DNA from: Iris pallida
Taxonomy: Eukaryota > Streptophyta > Magnoliopsida > Asparagales > Iridaceae
Direction of reading: 5' to 3'
Assembly (NCBI GenBank): GCA_029216955.1
Contig: JANAVB010023996.1
Location: 15,213,327-15,277,326 of the forward strand
Length of the DNA: 64,000 nt
Part shown: positions 32,513 through 46,052 of the stretch, in pieces
Layout of the letters: every line of letters begins with the position of its first letter
Numbering within the stretch: the stretch's first letter is position 1
Position numbers and translations under genes: made by a program
The notes under the pieces: generated by a model
Database searches by the model: none
What the model was told of the DNA's origin: nothing
The model's input: only the letters and a program-made list of their open reading frames with translations

Positions 32513-35500
32513 TGTCACGACCCGCACCCTAGAGTAAGGGCACGAGACGTGAAAACGTCCAGCCTACGCCGCAGTGTCGGCGGTAGAACGCTGTCCTAAG
32601 TCACAACATCTAGCAATGTAAATATCTAAACAGTTTATACTCCCCGAATGGGGGTGACATAGCAATAGAAACTCAATCACAACTAAGGAAGATATAGCAC
32701 GATATGAATAGAACTCAAGGAAATGAATTAGATAAAACCATAGTCTAAGATAATCCCAGCAGTACAAGTCTCAGATAAAAGAATATATACAAAACTGATC
32801 TCCAGAAAGAGTCTAACTAACATAATCCAACTACATAAAGATAATAGTCTAATATCTAATCTAGGCAGTCGGGGGAAGGTCCTCAGCTACTGCTGGATCC
32901 TCCTGAGGGTCCAGCTCACAGGTGTCATCAAGGGCTGTCCCGTAATAGGTGTCCAGGCAAGCCTCCTCCTCGTCCTCTGTAATATTTTCAACAGGTCCAG
33001 TCAGGATAGGAGCGAGCACAGTACATCTCAACAATTCATAGCAGGTTAGAAAATATAAACATGCAGTAAAGTAAGATACAAGTACTGAAAGAAATACGGT
33101 ATGTAAACAGGAAGAGAACTGTAATATAAATATCTACTATACATAGAGAACTAGCAGTGACTAGTAAATCAGAGTATGAGATAGCACATGTGAACAGGAC
33201 AGATTTGCACAGGATGTCGAGGTGCACAGGAATCTACACTACAAGGAATTGTTCACACGACTACTAGCACTCCCCCGTATCCCCAATCAATACACAAGGA
33301 TCTAAACAGGTTATGTTATTGCACAGGATATCACATGGGGGCCCATATAGGGTGCACATGATAGTATACATAGGGGCTCCGTGAACATGAGAGTACAAGA
33401 TTCACAGGAGTGCACATGTAATGAAAGCACATGAGTACATGATGTAAGTGAAACGCACAAGCACAATGTACCCGATGCTTCCGAGGGGGATAACATCGCA
33501 TGTAGAGATCCATATAGTACCAATCCGTGTGACCAACGTGACAGTACAAGTAATGTAATCTACTGCAGGTAATAATTCTAAGCAGGATATAAAATGATCA
33601 GAGAATGTACTCGCCTGTAACTGAGTGTCCGGTATGAAACGTACTGTCCAAGGAGTGGTGTCTGGCTCCTAATCAGAACAGCACAAGTCACAACAAGTCC
33701 AGAATATCAAAATAGAGTCCTACTATGCATTCTATATGATTCTAAGTCAATCTAGGCCAAAGTCAACTCTTGGTCAACTCTGATCAACCCTAGAAGTCAA
33801 ACTAGGTCAACCAAGTCTAATTAGTCTAAACTAGGCTATCTAGGTCTAACAAGTCATGCTAGGCTCTAACAAGACTATACTAGACTACACACCATATTTC
33901 AAGTATCTAATATACCTATGTATATTCACATATACATAGACACAATATATATACAAGTATTAGATTACTCTATGCATTCTTAGGCTAATATTATATGTAT
34001 AGGCATATAGGCATTCAACACACAAGTATACATGTCTACATGTTGCACATAAGGTATTTTCACACTACAAAAGGCATTCCTATCTAAGGGTGTTTAACAT
34101 ATACATTTAGGGAAAAATGTGTGTGTGATACATAAGGTTGTGTGTGTACAAGACATGACAGTACAATACAAGTGTGCAGGAACAATAAGGAAAAAGGGAA
34201 CAACCCACATACTCAAACTGGAACCCAGTTATACATTCATCAACCCAGGAATAGGATAGTATGCAGGAAATAAAATAGTGAAGGGAAGTACTCAGGAAAC
34301 AGTGTCAAAGTGTGCAGGAAAACAGTGTGGAAGTACAGGAATTATAAGCTTGTGTGTGTGGTGTGGGTGTACAACAGTGTTCAGGAATTATATGCAGGCA
34401 TCCAGTGAACAGTGTGTGCAGGAAACATGAAATCAGTGAATGAAAAGGGCAGAACAGTGGAGAGAATGTGTGTTTGTGTGGTGTGCTATCAAGTATAACT
34501 AAATGTCAAAAGGATGTGTATGCCATGTGTGCAGGAATATAACATGAGAGGAAATGAGGGTGTAACAGGACTAAATAGCAGTAAAGGGAACACTGTGTTG
34601 GGATGTCTCCAAGTGCAGGAATAACAACCAGTGAAGGAATTTGCAGTATGTAAACTAATGCAGGAAATAGAAAACAGTGAGTGATTGAGTGTGTGTGCAA
34701 TACTCTAGCCAACAGTGTAGGGTGCAAATGTGTTCAGTGTTCATAGAAAACAGGAAAAGGAAAGGCAAGGAATCAATTCAGAATTTTAAGGACAGTATTT
34801 CCCCCACCTTCCTATTCTCAGGTTTGCACAACTGTACATAGGAGATTAATCTCAAGTTTTGAAATTAAAACAAATGTGAACTTCACTTCATTCTCAGGTT
34901 TGAAATCAAAGACTGAAACTTAAACTCATTTGCAGAACAACCCAACAGTTCATATATCTCAAATCAAGAGGAATACTGAAATTGTGTTTGACAGTAATGT
35001 GAGCATGGCAAGAATTTCTCAGATAATTCAACTGGAATCAGTCTCTAATGGAAAAGAATGCAACCCATTCATGTACATCCACTGAAACCCAAAACAGCCT
35101 ACAACTGGGTTAAATAAACTCAATCTCAGGTTTGTGAACAACTCAGATATCATGTGAATAGTCAACAAGGAATTTAACTCAAAACTCTCACTAATCAATA
35201 CCACATATCAACCATAGCTAGGTAACATGTAGGAGAACATGTTTGATTTATAAAAACATGAAATTATCAATAATGCAGGTTAAATAACCAATTAAAACTC
35301 AAATGTGAAACCTGGAACCAAATGACTGATACAACATATCATTTCGGACTTTGCAAGTTGGAGTTAACTAATAAATTCACATTCAAACACAATTAATGAG
35401 TTGGTAAGATGTTGCATACAATGTGTACGTGTCACACAACCTACTGGTGTCCACCCAAGTGGACACAATGTGTCCAAACTGGAATAAAAACCCAAAACAG

Positions 35501-36671
35501 AATCTGAACACAGTGCAGAACAAGGAGTGACTCGTGCGTCGAGGATTTCTTGCTCAAAACGCCACGTGGGCCCATGAAACTTGGCACATAGAGTGTCAGT
35601 TGGTGCCCCGTAGCTCCCACAAAGTTTCGTGTCCAGAGGGTTTGTGTCGTGTCCGCTACAGGGCCCGATAGGCAGGGGATCCCTGTAGCAGCGCGCGGCC
35701 GTGTGCACGCGCGTGTCCACAGCAAGAAATCGACACAGGACGACACTAAAACTAGGATACAAGGACACGAATCACTAGGCTAGACCTAGATCCTATTTTC
35801 AATTCAAAAGGAAAGGATTAAAAAGGTCGACCTGCCCTCTGTGGCATTAGGTCGAGCACCTAGTTCTTTGCTCTGATACGTGTCCAGAACGGACACGAAT
35901 CACTAGATACTGGACACAATCCATTCCAGACCTTAGGGGGATCACTTAGGATTCCTATTGATGAAGATTAACAGGAGTTTAATGGAGTAATGAGGGTTAT
36001 ACCTATTGATGCACAATGAATAGAAAAGCCCTCAAATGGAAGAAACTCCTCAAGCCTCCAAGCTCCACAAATTGTTATTTCCCTACAAATAAAATATACC
36101 AGCAGCAAGAGGAAGAAATTTAGGTTCTAATGGAATTGGTTTGAAGGAAAAAGGAATTAAATTGAATTTCTTATGATTTTTGAAAGATGGAACTCACCTC
36201 TTTCCTTAGAAATTTGCTAGAACCCTAAAAGAGGCTAGCCCTAAAAACTAGGAGGGATTAAATAGGGGGGAATCCCTAGGTTCAGCTAGGAATGGCTGAC
36301 CACTTGGCTTTGGGTTAGGGTTGAGCTAGGTTTGAGTCCAATCTAGCTAAGTCACATAATGACTTGTGAAACCACAAGCCATTCACCAAATCAAATGATT
36401 TCTAAATTTCTAATTCTAGTTCTATGAATCACTAACCACTAACTTGAGTCACACTAGGTTAGACTAGGGTCACTTGACCTTAACCATGGCCCACTAACTA
36501 GGGTTAGTTCCTAGGTTGGTCTACATGAGTCAAAACTGGCCAAAAATCAAACTAGTCCAAATAAATCCAAAATAATTTCTAAAAATCCCATAAATTCTAA
36601 TTAATACTAATAAATTTAAAAATACTCCAAAATGACAAAAATACCCTCACACTAGAAATGTGGTAGTGACA
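32513..36671 (-). repeat. 5' LTR of B
   Basis: 4159 bp, nearly identical to 23333-27489. A 134-codon minus frame at 35364-35768 lies in the U3 part but is broken by a one-base indel in the partner LTR, so it is not annotated as a gene. Confidence 0.95.
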
Positions 36672-37085
36672 CTTGTGTTCCTGTAGATTTCTCTTACACG
36701 GGGCACGATTCTCTTTGGTGGAGGCAGGAAGCTTAGTCCGTGATTCATCGGACCTTTCCGTATCCTGGAGATGGTCGATGCAGCAGCATATCGACTGGAG
36801 TTACCGCCTGCAATAGTGGTAGTGCACAACATGTTCTACATGTCATAGCTGAGACGATACGTGGCAGATCCCAGTCATATTTTGGACCACTCCGAGATCG
36901 AGGTGGGACCGACTCTCACTTATCATGAGCAGCCGGTTGAGATTTTGGTTCGTAGGGAGAAGGTGCTCCGCAACCAGGTCATTCCTTTGGTTCATGTCGC
37001 ATGGAGGCAACACTCTCTGGGTAAATCTACCTGGGAGAGAGAGGACGACATGCAGGAGCGATTTCTATATCTCTTCGAGCCTTGA
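36672..37085 (+). pseudogene. pol: A integrase C-terminus and chromodomain
   Basis: Continuation of A after B. It opens in the middle of the VGD-F-VFL motif; a TAG follows two codons after the junction where B has Arg. Then TRGTI, FGGGRKLSP, a TGA, FIGPF, a region ending HNMFYMS, a TAG, and the open frame LRRYVADPSHILDHSEIE through EQPVEILVRREKVLRNQVIP, VAWRQHSLGKSTWERED to a stop at 37083-37085. The chromodomain-like tail closely parallels B's. Confidence 0.92.
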
Positions 37086-37173
37086 GCTAATAGTTTTTCC
37101 TTGTTCTGATTTTGTTTGCTGTGATAGTTTTGCCTTTAATTTCGAAGACGAAATTATTTTAAGGGGGTAGACT
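37086..37173 (+). other. A polypurine tract region
   Basis: After the pol stop: the conserved TTTCGAAGACGAAATTATTT, then AAGGGGGTAGA (about 37161-37171), two bases before the LTR start TGTCACTACC at 37174. B, D and E have equivalents (TTTCGAGGACGAAAT then a G-rich tract). Confidence 0.8.
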
Positions 37174-38763
37174 TGTCACTACCAATTTTCAAAATAAGAA
37201 TAAAATTATCATTTTCTAATATTATAATATTTGTGAATATTTATTTACATATATATTGTATTTTTTGGGGATTAGTTAGTCGGGTTTGAGATTAGTCTAG
37301 TTTTGACTTGTGTTAGTGGTTCGGTTAGCTTAGACACAAGTTGGAGCCCAAAGATTAGCTAGACATGGCCCACAAAGTTGACTCATTAGGCTAGTGCAAT
37401 TAGGCTAATCCCACATGACAAGTTTAGTCATTTGGAGATTAGAACTTTGATCTTTTTGACCCCAACTTCTTCCATTCACTTAATTAGCCAAAAGGGGACC
37501 TTTTAGGGGCTAGCTATACTTTTCACCATGACCCAACCTAACCCTAAGTGGCCAACCAGTGAGGAAGGGGTTTCATTCCTCTTCATTTTGCAAAGTAGCC
37601 TCCATCCCCAACTTGATGTTCTTTCCCAACTTGAGAGCAAACCCTATTGATTTCTCTCTCAAATCTAATCTTTTCTCCATCAAATCCTCTCATTCTTGCA
37701 AGGAGAAGGAGCCTACAAGGATAGCGGAGCCAAGAGCAAGGAGGGGAGTCCATTTGCTTGAGGAGTCTGTGTCGAATTCGTGTCTATTAGATTATTCATT
37801 GGGAAATCACTCCCAATAGGTACATCTCCCTCTAACATTGTCATTTCATATCATATTTGTGGTTTTGAACACATAGGAACCACCCCCATGTTAGAATAAC
37901 CTTTAGGAATGAATTATAGGCTCTATTGAGTCCTCATTTGGTAGTTGGGTTGAATTTTGTGCCACCCATGGAGGAATTTCGAAGGTGACACACCATGTGT
38001 TTGTAGAAATGCCCAATATGACATTTAGGAGCCTAATTTCAGTTTTGAATATGTTTGTGGGTAGTTTAGACATGGTTAAGTTGTCTTATATAGTTTTTAC
38101 ATGGTTTCCTATATAGGTTTATATGTGTTTTTGGCCTTACAAGTCATTTTTATAGGTAGCTATGTGATATTTGATATATATTGAATATAGGGGTTGTTTT
38201 CATGTGGTATTTGTATATAAATATGTGTGTGGTGGTGTCTTGGTGTGATGTGAGAGAGGGGGGATCATGGCCATCTCATTTGGCTTTGGTTAGTGTGGTT
38301 TGGTAGAGTGGTTTGTGTGTTGGGTTGAGAGGGAGTGGTATTTGTGAGTGGGTGTGAGTTTGTATTTAAGAGTTTGTGTTTGTGTAGAGGGTTGTGGTAG
38401 TGGGTGTTTGTGAGTTTTGCTTGTGCTAAATTGTGTGTGTTAGAGTGTGTGTTATAGAGTGGTGAAGAGGGGGTTTATATTGGTGGAATGTATGTGTGAA
38501 GAGGGGGTTTATAGAGAGGGGGATTAGAGGAGAAGGAGAAAGAGTAGAGCATAGCAGCAGCTGCTGCATTCAGCTGTAACAGTAGCTAACAAGCAGCAGC
38601 AGCAGTGCCTAGTCAGGCAGCAGCAGTCCTATTTTGCTGCAACAGCAGCAGCTGCCAAGGGCAGCACTAGGCTGCCTTCTCCCTCTTGTGTTTGTGTGTG
38701 CGTGTGCATGTTTGTGTGTGTGAGTTGTGTCTAGTGGTTAGTATATTTATATATGTGTAGTGT

Positions 38764-38827
<64 letters not shown>

Positions 38828-40725
38828 TATATATATGTGTGTGTGGTGTGTGTGTGTGTGTTGTGCTGTGGTGTGTGTGTGTGTGTGTGTGTGTCTTGAC
38901 TTTGGATACTAGATGGTAGTATCTTGATAAGTAGTTAGTGTCTTAGGATTTGAGATATGTTAGTATCCAAGATACAAGATGGTATCTTAGGATAACTTAG
39001 ATGGTATCTTAGATGGATATTGGTAAGGTAATGGGAATTACCTATAGGTAGGTGTAAGGTATTAGTAAGGTATTGGTAGGATATTAAGATAGATGGAGAC
39101 TAGTCTAAGGTATTAGTAGGATCTATTAGCCTAGGTTAGTGAGTTATCTACTAACCTAAGGTAGAATACTACTAAGGTAAGGGTATTACCTAGTATCTAA
39201 GGTATTGGGATATCTTGGTAGGTAATGGTTAGAATTGGGATATCTTGGTAGGTATTGGTTAGAAATGGGATACTTGGCCTAGTTTGACCAAGGCTGACTA
39301 TTTTGACTGAAACTCAACGTAGACTCAAAATTCGACCTAGATTAGACTAGGAGTTGACTAGTTGACCAAAAGTCAACTATGGGTCAACCATTGACTTAGT
39401 TTGACCTAGATTGGATTAGAAATTGATCAGAGTTGACCAGTTGACTAAAAGTCAACTATAGGTCAACCTTTGACTTGGTTTGACTTAGCTTGACCAATTT
39501 TGACCAAGTATGACTTAGTTTGATTTGCATTTACTTCTAAAACTTATATATTAATACAATATTCCATATTTACGTCTTTAAGGCACCATATCAGGCACTG
39601 TTGACATTTTCTATCGGATCTCAGGCGAGTACATTCTCTGATAATTTTTTCTATTTACAAAACCTGCTATATTTCATGTACTTAATGTAGATGTACTTGT
39701 TCTTGACACATTGGTCACACGGATTGGTATTTATTGATCCCGATATGAGATGTTATTCTTTGTTACCTTGGTGTATCTTGTGGAAGCCCTATAGTATTTC
39801 TTGTGCAATATATGGACACCAATTCTCGAGGAGACTTGCTACCTTCTCGTAGAATCCCGTGTCGTAATGTGTCTTGCTTGGATCCACTCTACTAGTCGAG
39901 GGCGGGGAGTAGTAATTAGACATGTGATTATAGCTACCCGTGCATGTTATTGCTTTTCGAGAGTGTTAGTCATACATTGCATGTATGACTAGCTAGGCCA
40001 TATTCTCGTGCATGTTCCCAAGCCAATCATATGTCGAAACTAGTACTCACACACCTAGATAGATGATTTTTGATTCTTGTACATGCCATGATTAGATTTT
40101 CTTGTTCTTGTTCTAGTTCACTGTCTTACCCTTGTCATGCTACTTTCATGTACAGTCTATTTCTCTTATATATTCTCTCTATTTACTTATGCTTAGTACT
40201 TGTCATATATGAAGAATTGTTGTTGGAGGATTGTGCTCGTTCCATCCTGACTAGATACGTTGATAAAATTTTACAGATGACGGCGAGGAAGACTGTACCA
40301 CCTACTATGGTCCTCATGACGTAGTGGGCATAGACTAGAAGGCCCTAGTCCAACAGGGATTAGCTCCAGCTGATGAGACTCTAGCTTCAATTAGATTAGA
40401 TTTTGGATTGGACTCTGTCTCCAGCTTACTACTTTATGCATGTTATACTATTTCGAACTTGTATAACTATATTGTGACTCTCTCTCTCTCTGGTTGAGTT
40501 TGATACTTTGTACTCTGAGTTTATCTCTATCTTTATTCGTGCCATATATTCTTCCTGTTAGATTGTGATTGACATCATATGTATTCATTATATCCTCCGA
40601 TCGGAGATGACAGGTTTTTATATATTGTTAGATAGCAGACCTATACAGCGTTCTACGCCGTTTCTGCGGTGTAGGCTGGATACTGTTACGCACTCGTATC
40701 CTTATACTAGGTGCGGGTCGTAAAA
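37174..40725 (+). repeat. 3' LTR of A
   Basis: 3552 bp, collinear with the 5' LTR; the last bases have decayed from TGACA to TAAAA. It has (AT)n and (TG)n at 38766-38893, a 34-bp local duplication around 39200-39265, a W-box cluster (about 39283-39520) and the stem-loop (40653-40674). Confidence 0.92.
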
Positions 40726-41285
40726 ATGTCAGAGCTCGGATAGGACAATGATGCTGCAGCTGGGATGCTGGCTGCTGAGGTAGCCTCGCCTGAATATTGG
40801 TCCGCTTCGGTGGACCCTGGTAGCTGCTAATGCCAACATCCCTGTCCCTCTTGATCCTTGGGTCCATGTCCTTCTCGACTCCCTGAGCAACATTGAGGAT
40901 GTCTGCATAAGTTGTCGCCGTGCTAGTCGTAACTGCCTGGAGAATCTCTCGAGCAAGTCCCTTCTGGAACCTACGGGCCCTTTTCTACAGGATACTCACT
41001 AGATTCTCTACAAAGCGGGAGTCTACTGAACTCTGAAGTATACTCGTCCACGGTCATGCTGCCCTCCTACAGTGACTGGAACTGGTTTCTGAGCTCGTCT
41101 TGGGCGACCTCTGGGAAAGACTTCTCTTGGAACAGACTCTTGAAGTCTACCCATAGAACTTGGGGATCAGCTAGCTGGGCCTCCTCTCTAAACCATGCTC
41201 TAGCGACATCATATAGCTGCATGCTGGCTGCCTCAACCTGTAGGTCCTTCAAAACTCAGGCGATCCGAAGTAGCCTCTCTGTGTG
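40726..41285 (-). pseudogene. gag: E gag, middle part
   Basis: Sense strand downward from 41285: after the D insertion the frame continues with ERLLRIA, LKDLQVEAASMQLYDVARAW, LWVDFKSLFQEKSFPEVAQDEL (Retrotrans_gag core), then the region TARRQLMQTSSML in shifted frames and a Pro/Gln-rich spacer up to the A insertion at 40725. It joins 14966-14681 (knuckles) on one side and 61123-60809 (N-terminus) on the other. Stops and frameshifts are present. Confidence 0.8.
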
Positions 41286-41959
41286 TGTCACAACCCGCAC
41301 CCACTGTGAGGGTACAAGTACGTAACAAAGCCCAGCCTACGCCGCAGAATCGACGGTAGAACGCTGTTCTAAGTCTCTAACTAACCATCAACTCATGCAG
41401 TATATAATGTCCTCATTATGATCAATTTTAAATGGAGGACAAGTATAAGATATTGTAACTCAATCAAAGTCTAAGCACGATAAGATAACACAAAAGAGAT
41501 AACTAAGAAATAGAAAGACAACTACTGTAATAATAACAAAATCTCAACAAATCTCAAATACAACACAAGTCTCAAATCAAATACAAACAAGTTCAACATG
41601 AAAAACATATGCAAGTCTACTAAACTATATCCTGATCACTCCTGAGTGTCGGGGCCAAAGGTAGCCATCCCGTCTCCGGGTCCATAATATGTAGGGCATG
41701 TATCCTCAGCGCAAATATCTGTAATATTTTTAACAGGTCCAGTCAGGACAGGAACGAGTACAATCTCATCTAGAAAACCCAAGTAAATGACAGAGACTAT
41801 AAAGCAGTTATAGACAGTTATATTGGTGAACATGGCAGTTTATATTCAGGTGATGGAATAGAGAGACAGATAAAGTACAAGGAAAGTAAAGTAACTAAAA
41901 CAAGAGAAGAATCATGGCAATAAAGACTGTAAAATAGAATCTAGCTAAACTAGAGTAAC

Positions 41960-42420
41960 ATGGTATAAGTCCAGACAGTAAATGTAGACAAGTGTAAACT
42001 CCAATGTAAGTCCAGTACAAGATGAATCTAATACAAGATGAATCCAGTACGAGACGATTCCAGTTATAGTGATCAATAATTCCAGGGTGAGTCTAGCCAA
42101 TACTCTAACAGTGTGTTTTAAAATACCGAGGTCGACATGTAAACGGCTATAGGTAATCCGGTACAACACACACCTGGCCGGGTGTGAGATGGCTATCATT
42201 CCAGTTTGATTCCAGCATGTGGGGTAATTCCAGAATTGGGGTATGTCAATATGTCTTACTCAAGTATTTCCCCTCCCAGCAAGTACAAGTGAATCCAGAA
42301 CATGACACGAGAATCGAGATGAGTCCAGCCAAATATGATGATACCAGCAATGATTCCAGAATGATTCCAGTAATAGAGGCCAGACAATATGGTATGTGTG
42401 TCGCATACATGAATCCAAAA
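41960..42420 (-). repeat. TCCAG-rich zone in D LTR
   Basis: About a dozen GATTCCAG/GAATCCAG/AGTCCAG units at irregular spacing over 460 bases. Repeated in LTR 2 (about 49050-49460) and LTR 3 (about 56140-56550). Looks like an array of short sites rather than a unit-length tandem repeat. Confidence 0.65.
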
Positions 42421-42654
42421 ATATCCACATATGTTGTAACAGAGAATCGCATACAACTAACTAGAACTGAAGTACAGTAATTGACAAATAAATGAGAGAA
42501 CTATCAGAGAATGTACTCGCCTGATACTCTGAAAAGAGTAGTGTAATATCAGATGTCTGCACCGGAGTCACAATGTCCTAAATAGAGCAGTACATGTTAT
42601 AATGTGTTTAAAATACAATAAATGAATTTTATGATGCAATCTATATGATTTCTA

Positions 42655-42790
42655 GGTCAATCTAGGTCAAAGTCAAACTTGGTCAACTCTGGGTCAAACC
42701 AAGTCAATACTCTAGTCAACTAGGTCAAACTGGTCAACTAACATCTATGGGTTGGTCAAACTATAGTCAACAAGTCAATTGGGTCTATAT
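42655..42790 (-). promoter_or_regulatory. W-box cluster in D LTR 1
   Basis: GGTCAATCTAGGTCAAAGTC, TTGGTCAACTCTGGGTCAAA and further GGTCAA/AGTCAA units, i.e. dense TTGAC cores on the sense strand. Copies at about 49739-49880 and 56829-56970. Confidence 0.55.
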
Positions 42791-45073
42791 CTAAGTCAAT
42801 CTCTATAAGGCTAACTCAAAACCAAACCATAGACTAGGATACCATAATATATATCATATATACATATCAATGTATATATATACTCAATGTGTTATAGCCC
42901 AAGACATACATAAGCCTATCAAACAAAACCACATACATATACCTATCTATCACATATATACCTCAACTATATATCCATGAATATATACATAGGAATCATA
43001 TGTGTATTTATCTACCTATAGATATAGGTATCACAACATATACATGTCACTACTCGTTACATAATGCTAGATCACCCCAATATCCATATGTATATAATGT
43101 AACATGTGAACCCAAAACAAATCATAAGTACATATACTAAGGATACCAATATCACTTCTACGCATATCACATGAGCCTATTACCCTTGACCACATATGCA
43201 ATATATAATATACCCTTAGACTATATTCCAATGCCAAAACTATACTCAATAAACCTATACCCCAAATGCATAAATTATACAATTGTACAAAACTTATCCT
43301 ACATTGCTACTTAACATACACTAGCCTAACCCCCAAATCATCTGATACACTCCCCCCCTTTTGCTTATCCAAAACTGAACACACATGCAACCCCTCGACA
43401 TCCTACAGACCAACACACACACACACAACACTGCTATACAAAGCCAAGACAGCATTGGCCTGAAATTCAGGGCCAATACCATTATTGCCAAGGCTAGGCT
43501 ATGGCAATGCTCACTGCACCTCGCAGTTCTTCCTGCCTGCAGTGGCTAATGCCCTGCCTATTGCTACATGTATACTATATGATTAAACTAAATCATAACC
43601 AAAAGGAGCTGCCACCATGTGAAACCAATGTAGATAAATACATTGTATTGGTGTAGGGATTTGAACATAATATCTGGAATTGGATACTAAGTGAAAAAGA
43701 AGACTAAACCAAAAGGGATGGGACTGAACCTGATTGTTCACCAAGGACTTAACCAAAACTCTGAAAAAAACTGAGCTCTTAACCATACCTATCTAACCTG
43801 TAGCCTATAACACATTCTATAAAATCTCAGGAAACTGAGTCACAACCTATGTTCTCAGGAAACTGAGTTAACCCCTACTTAAATGCAATAACAAAAACTC
43901 AATGCACAAGTCTCATACATTCACTATTATCTGTAAACTGAGCTCAACTCAAATATAGCAAGATGGTCTGAACAAGGGTCTGCACAGGTAAGGGGGTGTC
44001 TTTGCACATGTATCAGAGCATCAACAAGGTGTCCCGTGTCAAGTGTAGGTACGTGTCAACAGGTATCAAAACATATACGAAGATGAGTGGTGTGCACAGG
44101 CAATAATGTGCAGACCGGTGTGAAAGTGTGTGTCAAGAGTATCATATAGTGTCAATAGTGTGTCTAGTGTTATGGCAAGTGTGTCCATGAGGTGTCAACT
44201 TGTTATCAGAGATGTGTCACAGGGTGTCAAGGGGAAATGTGAGCATGTGTGTGTGGGTGTGTGTGTCGACTTGTGAGTGCTAGATGTGGCAATGCAACAT
44301 GCAGTGTCGAATATTGTGAAGAGTTTGTGTAATGTGACAGGAATTCAAATAGAGACAATGGTGATATCGGGCTAGGGTGTTCCTATGTGAACATGATTCA
44401 CATATATGTGTGTGTGGTATGTAACAGTGTGTGGCTAGATGTCAGATTAGTAAAGAGTGTCAAACTCAGAAATCAGTGACCTATAACAGTGTTGGAAAAT
44501 CTCAAGTTAATACATATATACCTACAATTTCGGTTTAAAAGTGCATATTCATTCCCAGTAAAAACCCATAGGTCTTAAACTAAAACAACAGTTAAACTCT
44601 CAACCCCATTTCAGTTTTGAATCAAAACATTTAGACTCAAGCCTATAATCCAAATCTCAATCTCAGATTATCAGGAACAAAGCAATGTGTAATTGTGTAT
44701 AACATGTGTGTGTATGTAATAGGGTTAATTCTCAGGAAAAACTCATTTTAATATTGACAGTTCAGTGAACAGTCTCAAACCCAATTCGAATTTACTGGGT
44801 ACGCCGACCTTTCAACACCAATTAAGTAAAACCCAACACAACTCAACCCTCATGCAATCAGTATTAACAACACATCATACAGTATGTAATCAACCAAATT
44901 AAACTCATACTTAACATTTTAAAATCAAACAAACCTATTAAACCAGTTTTGAAACACTGCGTGCCAAAATAGTATGAACAATCCTTCAAATTTGAAATAA
45001 AAACCCAAATAAATCAGTAAATAAAGTGTGCAGTGGGTAGGTATACATCATACATGCCATGGGGGATGCATTC

Positions 45074-45093
45074 GTGTCCACACAAGTGGACAC
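45074..45093. promoter_or_regulatory. GTGTCCAC-N4-GTGGACAC palindrome (D LTR 1)
   Basis: Perfect inverted repeat with centre ACAA, followed by GAAGTGTCC. Same arrangement as in B at 26266-26285. Confidence 0.6.
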
Positions 45094-46042
45094 GAAGTGT
45101 CCAAGTCACAAAAATAGAAAGTAACCGTGAACAGTCAAGTATTCCTCGTGCACGGGTGTCGTGGCCTCGTGCACATGACATAAGACACACGAGGCCCTGT
45201 GCTCGTGTCCCAGTATTCGCCCAAGGTAGGTTCACGTGTCCACCTCCCTGAATTGGGTTCAATTGTCGCCGTGTCCGCAAACGAGGAGCGTATCAGAGCT
45301 CTCTGTTGGCGAAAACAGCGCTAGTGCGTCACCATTGCGTGCGCGTTTCCTTCGTACACACATATCGAGGTCACATGAAACTTCATGGACATGATGTCAG
45401 TGGGTGCCCCTACGTGTCCACCAAAAATTAGGTCATGAGAGTCCGTGTCGTGTCCTGTGTCGAGCCCGTACAGCAGGGGACTGCACGGACACAATGTTGT
45501 GTCTCGTGCGTACGTGTGTGTCCAAATTTGGATACGAAATGTATCCAAAAAACAACTCAGTAGGACACGAATGCAATAACCATGTATAAAACAATATTTC
45601 CATTCAATCACTTTTCAAATTACCAAAATAAATCCTATTGAGGCATCCTAATAAATACATACACTTACACATAGACACGTGCCCGATACGGACACCAAAC
45701 GGACACAGTTTCCGACCAAACTTGAGGGACAGGTAGGGTTGACCTAATTGAATGCAACCATGCAAAGTAATTAGGAAATGGAAGGGTTTTGATAGGTTTT
45801 ACCTATTGAGAGCAAGTCTCAATGAGAAGCCCTAAATTAGAGAATCCCTCTTCCTCAAATTATGTCCAAAAGAGCTCCACTCCTTGCAAGCAAGCCTCCT
45901 TCAATCTCCCCTCCATATTTAGATCCAATTGCAAGAGGTTGGGATCAATTTGGTGGAGAAATGGAGGAGTTAGACAATTTGGGGAAGAAATTAGGGTTTC
46001 CTACAAAGGAATGTTCTAAAAGAGGCAAGGGGTGTGTAGAAA

Positions 46043-46052
46043 CATTATATAG
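46043..46052 (-). promoter_or_regulatory. TATA box in D LTR 1
   Basis: CTATATAATG on the minus strand, followed by a C/T-rich 5' UTR-like stretch (AAACCCTAATTTCTTCC). Conserved at 53128-53137 and 60222-60231. Confidence 0.6.

Larger units (their letters stand above)
23333..36671 (-). mobile_element. Ty3/gypsy chromovirus element B, nested in A
   Basis: LTRs 23333-27489 (4157 bp) and 32513-36671 (4159 bp) in minus orientation, with gag, protease, RT, RNase H, integrase and chromodomain between. Flanking pentamers TTTGT (23328-23332) and CTTGT (36672-36676) are a target duplication with one change; A's integrase codons continue across the site. In a 540-base sample the LTRs differ at about ten positions, so B is younger than A. 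The coding region nevertheless carries several stops and frameshifts. Confidence 0.95.

Noticed and set aside
45014..45611. A host gene in D's GC-richer LTR block
   Set aside because: The block recurs in all three LTRs and its frames are interrupted in LTR 1.
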